From NCBI GenBank assembly GCA_017472105.1, contig JAFUQY010000408.1, forward strand, positions 1 through 14,390: a DNA stretch of 14,390 bases. Direction: 5' to 3'. Of this stretch, positions 6,036 to 12,080 are shown piece by piece. Each line of letters opens with the position of its first letter. The stretch's first letter is position 1. The notes below the pieces were generated by a model. That model had not been told where the DNA came from. It searched no databases and saw only the letters and a program-made list of their open reading frames with translations. The position numbers and the translations under genes were made by a program. The DNA comes from Clostridia bacterium. GTDB taxonomy: Bacteria > Bacillota_A > Clostridia > Oscillospirales > CAG-272.

Positions 6036-7533
6036 AATATTGGTTGAATAAAGGCTCGAGCGCCTTGTAGGTTTCGTCAAAACATCTGCGGCATTCGTCA
6101 TATTCGCCGCGCAGGGTCATATCCGGCTGGATTTCTTCGCGGATGGTCAGGAATTTATCAATCACACTGAAGTCGGAGAACACGCCGGCACCGACACCTG
6201 CCGTAATCGCCGCGCCCATCGAAGTCGCTTCTTCAAGAACCGTGGGCGTACGGATGGTCACACCCATCGCATCGGCGAGGATTTTTCTCCATGCGGGATT
6301 CCGTGCACCGCCGCCGAGCAGATTCACCGCTCCGATGTGGGCACCGTTCTGCCGGAATGCGTCGAGAATCACCGTGAAGTTCAGCGCAACGCCTTCCATG
6401 ACGGCACGGAGCATGTCGCCCCGGTCATGTTCGAGCGTCAGTCCGATGAAGCTGCCCTTCGCCTTGTCGTTCCAGCGCGGCGAGCGTTCACCGATGAGGT
6501 ACGGATGGAAAATCAGCCCTCTTGCACCGACGGGTGACGCACTCACTTCCCTGTTCACGAGGTCATACACCGCGGATTTGTCCATCGGGAAGTCGCGGAA
6601 CAGCGTTTTCACAGCCCATGACAGTGCACCGCCGCCCTGCTGCATGGTTCCTGTGGGCAGAACATAGCCGGGTACCATGTGGGCAAAGGTGAATGTCGTC
6701 ATATCCGGGTCGATCAGCGGTTCCTTTGATGCAAACGAGATCCACGAGGATGTGCCGAGACAGCAGTTGGCAATACCTTCACGCACCGCACCGCTTCCGA
6801 CAGCTGCACAGGGACCGTCACCGCCGCCGCAGATTACGGGAGTTCCTTCGACAAGTCCGGTCAGAGCCGCCGCTTCCCTTGTCACGGTTCCGGCGAGATC
6901 CACCGACCGGCGCAGTTCAGGCAGCTTGTCCATGGAAATGCCGTAGAGATCCGCCAGTGTATCCGACCACCGCAGCGTTCCGATGTCGAGCAGGCACGTG
7001 GAGGACGCATCGGACGGCTCGGTGACCATGTTTCCGGTAAGCTTATATAAAATGTAGTCTTTCGCGTTGAGAACCTTGTCGGTCTTCGCGTAGATTTCGG
7101 GTTCGTTCCGCTTGACCCACGCCAGTTTCGCCGCACTGTACGACGCGCTCATCCGGTGTCCGGTCAGGCGGTAGTAATCCATGTCGCTGATTTTTCCGTG
7201 CAGCTCGTCAATGATGTCAGCCGCACGCATATCCGCCCAGATGATCGACGGACGCAGGGGATTGCCTTCACAGTCCACGCACAGCGCACCCATCATCTGT
7301 CCGCTGAACGAAACACCGGCGATGTCATGGGGATTGATGCCGTCAAGGAGGGATTTTGTGCTCTCGCAGACCGCGTTCCACCAGTCGTCGGCATTCTGTT
7401 CCGCCCAGTTGCCGTTTCTCACGTCGAGCGGGTAAGCGGCAGTCATGCTTTTGATCAGCGCGCCGTTTTCGTCAAACAGGGACGCCTTGTTGCCGGAGGT
7501 GCCGAGGTCATGTGCCAGAAGATATACAGCCAT
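6034..7533 (-). CDS. FGGY-family carbohydrate kinase, xylulokinase-like
   Basis: FGGY kinases transfer phosphate from ATP to a sugar or polyol. At 499 residues this one matches the xylulokinase subgroup in length and motifs: the first ATPase-fold loop HDLGTSGNK (8-16), FSGQMMGA (76-83), SIIWADMRA (96-104), the catalytic-Asp motif GGGDGPCAAVGSG (236-248, D239), YLIGERSPRW (345-354) and the second-domain nucleotide loop LLGGGARNPAW (405-415). The GQMHG seen in Escherichia coli XylB, whose His contacts the sugar, reads GQMMG here, so the substrate need not be D-xylulose. AGGAGGT lies a few bases before the ATG, and only nine bases separate it from the dehydrogenase upstream. It is the third gene of the catabolic operon, between an oxidoreductase and a lactonase-like protein. 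Family assignment is very secure; substrate is open. Confidence 0.93.
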   Translation of the reverse strand: MAVYLLAHDLGTSGNKASLFDENGALIKSMTAAYPLDVRNGNWAEQNADDWWNAVCESTKSLLDGINPHDIAGVSFSGQMMGALCVDCEGNPLRPSIIWADMRAADIIDELHGKISDMDYYRLTGHRMSASYSAAKLAWVKRNEPEIYAKTDKVLNAKDYILYKLTGNMVTEPSDASSTCLLDIGTLRWSDTLADLYGISMDKLPELRRSVDLAGTVTREAAALTGLVEGTPVICGGGDGPCAAVGSGAVREGIANCCLGTSSWISFASKEPLIDPDMTTFTFAHMVPGYVLPTGTMQQGGGALSWAVKTLFRDFPMDKSAVYDLVNREVSASPVGARGLIFHPYLIGERSPRWNDKAKGSFIGLTLEHDRGDMLRAVMEGVALNFTVILDAFRQNGAHIGAVNLLGGGARNPAWRKILADAMGVTIRTPTVLEEATSMGAAITAGVGAGVFSDFSVIDKFLTIREEIQPDMTLRGEYDECRRCFDETYKALEPLFNQY

Positions 7534-7542
7534 AGAACCTCC

Positions 7543-8568
7543 TCAGAACTTAATCACCATCTTCATGGACGGCTGACGGTTTCTGATCCGGTCAAACGCC
7601 ATGTCAATGTCCTTGAACTCAAAAACATGGGAGATAAAGTCGTTCGGGTCGAGAATGCCGGTTTTGATCCAGTAACAGATCTGGTCGTGGGCTTCGGCTT
7701 CTGCCTTCTTCGACGGGAACTGATGGAAGTGGAGCGTCCAGTTGTACGGGCACTTGCTCCAGTCGACGTTGGTGTTCATCTGCTCGGAAATACCGTAGAC
7801 GCAGATTTTGCCGTCGGGCACGATCAGCTCAAGCGCCTGATTGATGAAGCCGTTGAATCCGACCGCGTCGAGCGCATAGTCGATACCGTCGGGACAGATT
7901 TCGCGGACTGCGGGAACGATATCGGTATTTTTCGAGTTGATGACGTAGTCCGCGCCCATCTTCTTCGCCAGCTCCAGCTTGCCGTCGTCAATGTCCATCG
8001 CAATCACGGGACCGATGCCGAGGAGCTTGCAGAACTTCACGAAGCTGAGTCCGACGGGACCGAGTCCGAGAATCGCGATGCTCCTGTTTGATTCCAGACC
8101 GAAGCGCTTCATGGTGCTGAGAACCTCGCGGAAGGTGATAATCATCGCGGAAGAGACGGGATCGAAGTCTTCAGGCAGTTTTTTCTGACCGTACGCGAAC
8201 TCTTCGGGAATCAGACCGTCCTTTTCCATGGCGAGCGCGTCGGTGACAACGTTGTATTCGGAATAGGTGCCCCATGCGCTGGAGTATCCTTCGGGTGCGT
8301 CACCGAGGAACGGCATGAGAACCAGATCACCGATTTTGAAAGTGGATACCTTTGAGCCGAGAGCGACAACACGTCCCACGCCCTCATGTCCGAGCACGGC
8401 GGGATATTCCTCGACGCCCTTGAACTTGCCGTGGATGATCTTCATGTCGGTTCCATTACACACACCGCAGCTTTCGATCTTCACGAGCGCATCGTAATCC
8501 CCGTATTTCGGCATGGGAATATCCACGATTTCACAGTGCTGATCGGCGTAAACCACGTAGCTTTTCAT
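7543..8568 (-). CDS. Zinc-type medium-chain dehydrogenase, sugar or polyol dehydrogenase-like
   Basis: This is a medium-chain dehydrogenase/reductase of 341 residues, a normal length. It likely oxidises a sugar or polyol hydroxyl with NAD+. The N-terminal GroES-like catalytic domain carries zinc ligands C34 in ESCGVCNGTD and H61-E62 in GHEGVG. The Rossmann fold has GLGPVG (168-173), and an acidic residue at the end of the second strand (D192 in AMDIDD) favours NAD over NADP. The four-cysteine structural-zinc lobe is absent: there is no cysteine between residues 38 and 179. The zinc-loop motif also has an extra Asn compared with the common CGxCGTD. AAAGGAAG lies just upstream of the ATG. It is the second gene of the operon, 38 bases after deoC and nine before the kinase. 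The product may be a ketose for the kinase or a lactone for the last gene; the sequence does not decide. Confidence 0.92.
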   Translation of the reverse strand: MKSYVVYADQHCEIVDIPMPKYGDYDALVKIESCGVCNGTDMKIIHGKFKGVEEYPAVLGHEGVGRVVALGSKVSTFKIGDLVLMPFLGDAPEGYSSAWGTYSEYNVVTDALAMEKDGLIPEEFAYGQKKLPEDFDPVSSAMIITFREVLSTMKRFGLESNRSIAILGLGPVGLSFVKFCKLLGIGPVIAMDIDDGKLELAKKMGADYVINSKNTDIVPAVREICPDGIDYALDAVGFNGFINQALELIVPDGKICVYGISEQMNTNVDWSKCPYNWTLHFHQFPSKKAEAEAHDQICYWIKTGILDPNDFISHVFEFKDIDMAFDRIRNRQPSMKMVIKF

Positions 8569-8606
8569 TCAGGTTTCTTCCTTTCTATCATAATCGCGCG
8601 GGAGCG

Positions 8607-9284
8607 TTACAGTGTCTTTGCGTAAGCCTCGGCGATTGCAACACTCGCGGAGCATCCGATTCTTTCCGCACCTGCATTGACCATTGCCAGACAGGTTTCG
8701 AGATCGCGGATACCGCCGGCAGCCTTGACCTTGATCTTGTCACCCACGCAGGACTTCATCAGCTTTACGTCTTCCACAGTCGCGGAGGTCGGGCCGAATC
8801 CGGTGGAGGTCTTGATGAAATCGGGCAGAACATCGAGCGCGATGTCGCATACCGCGCGCTTTTCGTCGTCGGTGAGGTAGCAGTTTTCGAAAATCACCTT
8901 GGAAGTTACGTCCTTGTCACGGCAGATGCCGACGATGGTCTTCATTTCTTCCTTGATGTAGGCGAGATTGCCTTCCTTCAGCTTGCCGATGTTGAGAACG
9001 TAGTCCACTTCATCCGCGCCGTCAGCGATGCAGAGACGGGTTTCCTCAGCCTTCGCGGCGATGGTCATGCATCCGAGCGGGAAGCCGACTGCGGAGTCAA
9101 CCTTCACGTCGTATCCCTTGAGGATTTCCGCGCATTCTTTGGTCACGCCGCTGTTGATGGCGATGGTGCAGAAGCCGTACTGTGCCGCGATCATGCATTC
9201 CTTTTCGAACATATCGAGGGTTGCAAAAGGCTTGAGCAGGGTGTGGTCGAAAAGTTTATTGAAGTCTTTCTGAGTGAGGATCAT
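8607..9284 (-). CDS. deoC: Deoxyribose-phosphate aldolase
   Basis: DERA (EC 4.1.2.4) is a class I aldolase that splits 2-deoxy-D-ribose 5-phosphate into glyceraldehyde 3-phosphate and acetaldehyde in the cytoplasm. The 225 residues fit the short bacterial form. Key residues are present: D94 in DEVDYVLNIG, the Schiff-base lysine K158 in FIKTSTGF, and the second lysine K187 in KVKAAGGIR. Other family signatures are DHTLLKP (13-19), VDSAVGFPLG (62-71) and ERIGCSASVAI near the C-terminus, where the phosphate-binding loop differs somewhat from GTSS-type loops. AAGGAGA lies about seven bases before the ATG. It is the first gene behind a consensus promoter and leads an operon containing a dehydrogenase and an FGGY kinase rather than the nucleoside phosphorylase, phosphopentomutase or deoxyribokinase that usually accompany it. 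The true substrate in this setting may therefore be a related deoxy-sugar phosphate; that is inference. Confidence 0.95.
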   Translation of the reverse strand: MILTQKDFNKLFDHTLLKPFATLDMFEKECMIAAQYGFCTIAINSGVTKECAEILKGYDVKVDSAVGFPLGCMTIAAKAEETRLCIADGADEVDYVLNIGKLKEGNLAYIKEEMKTIVGICRDKDVTSKVIFENCYLTDDEKRAVCDIALDVLPDFIKTSTGFGPTSATVEDVKLMKSCVGDKIKVKAAGGIRDLETCLAMVNAGAERIGCSASVAIAEAYAKTL

Positions 9285-9323
9285 GGTTCTGTCTCCTTGA
9301 ATTGCATAAATTTGTATGATACT

Positions 9324-9352
9324 ATTATAATCAGAAATCGGCGAAATGTCAA
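9324..9352 (-). promoter_or_regulatory. Consensus promoter of the deoC operon
   Basis: The minus strand carries a perfect -35 TTGACA (9347-9352) and a perfect -10 TATAAT (9324-9329) with 17 bases between them. It lies 40 bases before the deoC start. A promoter this close to consensus usually needs a repressor if the operon is inducible. Confidence 0.92.
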
Positions 9353-9366
9353 GTTGTGCACCGCAG

Positions 9367-9387
9367 TTTGCCCGGTTTCATGGCAAA
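9367..9387. promoter_or_regulatory. Inverted repeat TTTGCC-N9-GGCAAA, possible regulator site
   Basis: TTTGCC (9367-9372) and GGCAAA (9382-9387) form a 6-bp inverted repeat with a nine-base spacer, about 15 bases upstream of the deoC -35 box in the divergent intergenic region. It is too wide to be a likely RNA hairpin and fits a dimeric protein site. The rest of the gap to 9454 holds an A/T-tract (TTTTTT-C-AAAAAA at 9407-9419) and nothing else I recognise. Confidence 0.35.
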
Positions 9388-9454
9388 ATTGCTTTAAAAT
9401 CAATCGTTTTTTCAAAAAATTTCACATTACATGCAATAATTGAACGCTTTTATG

Positions 9455-9463
9455 TGTTATAAT
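9455..9463 (+). promoter_or_regulatory. Extended -10 promoter of the glycosyltransferase operon
   Basis: TGTTATAAT gives a perfect -10 with the extended TG motif, about 30 bases before the start of the glycosyltransferase gene. No good -35 box is present at normal spacing, which extended -10 promoters tolerate. Confidence 0.65.
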
Positions 9464-9493
9464 TACAAATGAAACTTTTCAAGGAGACAGCCT

Positions 9494-10561
9494 ATGTCAG
9501 CAGAAAAAACAGTCATACTCATTCCTGCCTACAAGCCGTCGGATGCACTGGTCACGGTGGCGTCGTCCCTCAAGGATGCGGGATATTCCGTGGTCTGCGT
9601 GGATGACGGAAGCGGAGGCGGGTTTGACGGTGTGTTTGAAGAAACCTCCCGCTTTGCCGAGGTACTGCGCTATCCCGTCAACCGTGGCAAGGGCGGTGCG
9701 CTCAAATACGGCATGAAGTACATCCTCTCAAGCGGGTCATATACCGATAAATCCCATATCGTTACCGCAGACGCGGACGGTCAGCACAAACCGGAGGACA
9801 TCGCAAAGGTCGCATCCGCCGCAGAAGAGCACCCGGACGATCTCATTCTCGGAGCCCGTCATTTCACCGGCGAGGTTCCCTTCCGATCCCGCTTCGGCAA
9901 CAGCATCACGCGGATCGTTTTCGCAGTCGCAGGCGGAAAAAAGCTCACCGACACCCAGACCGGTCTGCGCGGATTCTCACTGAAAACCGCTGGAATTTTC
10001 GCCGAAACCGCCGGGGACAAGTATGAGTACGAGATGAACATGCTCTTTGACGCCGTGGAGAATAAAATCACGATTACGGAAATTCCGATCGAAACGGTGT
10101 ATGAAAACGACAACGCATCCTCGCATTTCCGTCCGATCCGCGATTCCTACCGGATCTACAAGACGATCTTCCTCGCGTCAAAGTCCCTCAAGTACCTCTT
10201 CTCCTCAGGACTTGCGTTCATCATCGACTACGTTCTGGTGCTCCTGCTCGACTACCTGATTCCGTCGGCGCTTTCGATGGAGATTGCCATGGTCGCGGCG
10301 TGGATCTGCTCGTCGATGACGAATTTCTTCCTCAACCGGAACTTCGTATTCCGCAGTGACGCGCCGCTTTACAAGGCGATGCCGGAATATTACGGACTTG
10401 CAGGCGTGGTTTTCCTGTGCAAGGCAGGTCTGCTCGAGCTTCTGACCCGGGTTCTTCACATTCCGCTCGGCATTGCGAAGCTCGGTGCTGAGGTTCTGTT
10501 CTTTGTATCCAATTACTTTATTCAGAAAAAACTCATTTTCGGAAGGAAGAAGCAAAAATGA
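9494..10561 (+). CDS. GT2 glycosyltransferase fused to a GtrA-like membrane domain
   Basis: The N-terminal part (about 5-225) is a family 2 glycosyltransferase of the dolichyl/polyprenyl-phosphate sugar synthase type: IPAYKP (10-15), VDDGSG (36-41), NRGKGGALKYGMKY (63-76), the metal-binding DAD (93-95) in TADADGQHKPEDI, and DTQTGLRGF (153-161). The C-terminal part (about 232-355) is a GtrA-like domain with four predicted membrane helices (about 233-257, 262-283, 299-320, 326-348), ending in the typical FFVSNYFIQKKLIFGRKK. GT2 proteins of this type transfer a sugar from a nucleotide donor to a polyprenyl phosphate at the inner face, and GtrA domains are thought to help flip the lipid-linked sugar; having both in one 355-residue chain suggests synthesis and flipping together. 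AAGGAGA precedes the ATG by six bases. The stop codon overlaps the next start by four bases (ATGA), so the two are translationally coupled. Which sugar is used is unknown. Confidence 0.93.
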   Translation: MSAEKTVILIPAYKPSDALVTVASSLKDAGYSVVCVDDGSGGGFDGVFEETSRFAEVLRYPVNRGKGGALKYGMKYILSSGSYTDKSHIVTADADGQHKPEDIAKVASAAEEHPDDLILGARHFTGEVPFRSRFGNSITRIVFAVAGGKKLTDTQTGLRGFSLKTAGIFAETAGDKYEYEMNMLFDAVENKITITEIPIETVYENDNASSHFRPIRDSYRIYKTIFLASKSLKYLFSSGLAFIIDYVLVLLLDYLIPSALSMEIAMVAAWICSSMTNFFLNRNFVFRSDAPLYKAMPEYYGLAGVVFLCKAGLLELLTRVLHIPLGIAKLGAEVLFFVSNYFIQKKLIFGRKKQK

Positions 10562-11730
10562 AGCCAAAAAAGAAGCCCTATCCCATCTGGGCGGTCGTGA
10601 CAGCGGATTTCCTCCTGTTCTGCGCCGCGCTCTCGGTCTTCTGCTATTTCCATCACATCCGATCCCTGTGGGGACTGGGTTCCCCGAAATCCGGCGATGT
10701 GCAGGAAACGGCGGAAGTATCGGCGGATGTTCCCGAAACCCTCCCGGTCAGCGCGGATCCCGTGTACGATCTCACTGCCGAGGGTGACTTCCCTTCCCCT
10801 GTGTTCCTGCCGTATTCCACCGTCAGCTCGGTCAATACCGTCAGTCTCACCGATGACTCCGACATCCGCGAATACATAACCGCATCTGAGCTGCCGACCC
10901 TCGATTCCATGGATTACCTGCGTTCGAATTACGTCGGACTGTACCGCAGTCACGATATTTACATGACCGCGCAGAAGATACGGACGGAGATTTTCTACAA
11001 CAGCAAGGAATACGAAGTCGCCTACTACCTCTACGACGTGTACATCCGGAACATTGAGAATCTGTTCACCTCCGTGGTGGATGACCGGATTCCGATTGAG
11101 GAACACGCGGAGGCATCCTACGTCATCAAGGACAGCGAAGGCGTCACGTACCGCACCGATCCCGCGATTCTGGCACTCAACGGCGACTACTATGGCAACG
11201 ACAACATGGTCTACTTCGCCGTACGCAACAGCAGGCTGCTCCGCGATACGAACCACATCGGCGCCGACATCTGTGTGCTGTACAGCGACGGAACGATGGA
11301 AACCTACGACGCACGCGAATTCGACCGGGATGCAATCCTCGCCAAGAATCCGTGGCAGGTCTGGGAATTCGGCCCCTCGCTTCTGGATGAAAACGGCGAA
11401 GCACTGACGAAATTCAACGAAAACTACTACGACGACAACGTTCTCAGCTCGCGCCATCCCCGTTCCTCCATCGGTTATTTCGAACCGGGTCACTACTGCT
11501 TCATCGTCGTGGATGGACGGAGCGACGAATCCGACGGCGTACGCCTCTTCCAGCTCGGCGAGATTTACGAATCCCTCGGATGCACGGCGGCATACAACTT
11601 CGACGGCGGCGACAGTGCACAGTCCCTCTGGATGGGTGAAAAGCACCGCGTGGATGAAGAGCGGATTCAGTCCGGTCAGAGAAAGCTGTACGACGCGGTC
11701 ATGATCGGGGAAACGGAGGTGCGCGGATGA
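10558..11730 (+). CDS. Membrane-anchored phosphodiester glycosidase (NAGPA domain)
   Basis: The 390-residue protein starts with a positively charged tail (KPKKK) and one membrane helix (about 8-32), giving a type II anchor with the rest outside. A linker rich in Ser, Pro and acidic residues (about 40-115) and a helical, Tyr-rich stretch (about 116-180) lead to a C-terminal domain (about 200-390) that matches the phosphodiester glycosidase family, named after the human enzyme that uncovers mannose 6-phosphate by removing GlcNAc from a phosphodiester. Signatures are ALNGDYYG (206-213), WEFGPSLLDENG (269-280), HPRSSIGYF (300-308), FIVVDGR (315-321) and AAYNFDGGDSAQSLW (344-358). Its start overlaps the stop of the glycosyltransferase gene and its stop overlaps the start of the small membrane protein, both as ATGA. 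Function in bacteria is poorly known; cleavage of a sugar-1-phosphodiester in a wall or secreted polymer is the natural inference. Domain call is strong, substrate unknown. Confidence 0.9.
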   Translation: MKPKKKPYPIWAVVTADFLLFCAALSVFCYFHHIRSLWGLGSPKSGDVQETAEVSADVPETLPVSADPVYDLTAEGDFPSPVFLPYSTVSSVNTVSLTDDSDIREYITASELPTLDSMDYLRSNYVGLYRSHDIYMTAQKIRTEIFYNSKEYEVAYYLYDVYIRNIENLFTSVVDDRIPIEEHAEASYVIKDSEGVTYRTDPAILALNGDYYGNDNMVYFAVRNSRLLRDTNHIGADICVLYSDGTMETYDAREFDRDAILAKNPWQVWEFGPSLLDENGEALTKFNENYYDDNVLSSRHPRSSIGYFEPGHYCFIVVDGRSDESDGVRLFQLGEIYESLGCTAAYNFDGGDSAQSLWMGEKHRVDEERIQSGQRKLYDAVMIGETEVRG

Positions 11731-11969
11731 AAAACTTCTTCTCAAAGCTGGCGGGACTTCTGCCCCATGTCTGCCTGATTCTGTCCCTCATCCTGCTCAC
11801 CTGCGTCATCACCGACCGGTTCAACCGCGCAATGGCGTTCATCAATAACGATATCACAAAGGGAATCCTGTTTGTGCTGGTGATTCTGGTGATCGTGGAG
11901 TCCGTGCTCCTCATCCGCATCAACCGGAAGAAGCAGTGGGACGACTGGAACAATCAGAATCGCTCCTGA
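11727..11969 (+). CDS. Small two-helix membrane protein, unknown function
   Basis: I do not recognise a family. The 80-residue product has two strongly hydrophobic stretches (about 11-28 and 46-65), a short linker with charged residues (RFNRAMAFINNDITK) and a polar, basic-then-acidic C-terminal tail (RKKQWDDWNNQNRS). It is certainly translated in this frame: GGAGGT lies eight bases before the ATG, the ATG overlaps the stop of the phosphodiester glycosidase gene, and a terminator follows nine bases after the stop. By context it is an accessory subunit of the envelope unit formed with the glycosyltransferase and the glycosidase, for instance to hold them together in the membrane. That role is inference only. 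Confidence 0.8.
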   Translation: MKNFFSKLAGLLPHVCLILSLILLTCVITDRFNRAMAFINNDITKGILFVLVILVIVESVLLIRINRKKQWDDWNNQNRS

Positions 11970-11977
11970 ACTCACAA

Positions 11978-12017
11978 AAAAGCGGTAATTCCGGATTATT
12001 CCGGGACTGCCGCTTTT
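11978..12017 (+). terminator. Terminator of the glycosyltransferase operon
   Basis: A 17-base stem (11978-11994 with 12001-12017, loop ATTATT) has two G-U pairs and one A-C mismatch, and its 3' arm ends in TTTT. It begins nine bases past the last stop codon of the plus-strand operon. The A run on its left arm would also give a T run on the minus strand, so it may act in both directions. Confidence 0.8.
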
Positions 12018-12029
12018 CATATTGCACGC

Positions 12030-12067
12030 AAAAAGACGGAAAATCCGCGCGGGACCTTCCGTCTTTT
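12030..12067 (-). terminator. Terminator of the M14 peptidase gene
   Basis: A perfect 11-bp stem (12031-12041 with 12057-12067) encloses a GC-rich loop holding the palindrome CCGCGCGG. On the minus strand it is followed by T residues, and it lies 13 bases past the peptidase stop. It is symmetric enough to stop plus-strand transcripts as well. Confidence 0.85.
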
Positions 12068-12080
12068 GTGTTATGCGTGA

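Noticed and set aside
6024..6101. N-terminal extension of the lactonase-like protein by 26 residues
   Set aside because: The extension lies inside the kinase gene and its start lacks a ribosome site, whereas ATG 6021-6023 has GAGGT at good spacing and begins the conserved sequence.
5076..8091. Long plus-strand frames opposite the lactonase-like and kinase genes (5076-6047, 7156-8091)
   Set aside because: They are antisense shadows without domain content; the second also spans the kinase-dehydrogenase junction.
10522..11745. A 407-codon open frame on the minus strand
   Set aside because: It is antisense to the phosphodiester glycosidase gene, which has clear motifs and coupled start and stop; the antisense product resembles nothing.
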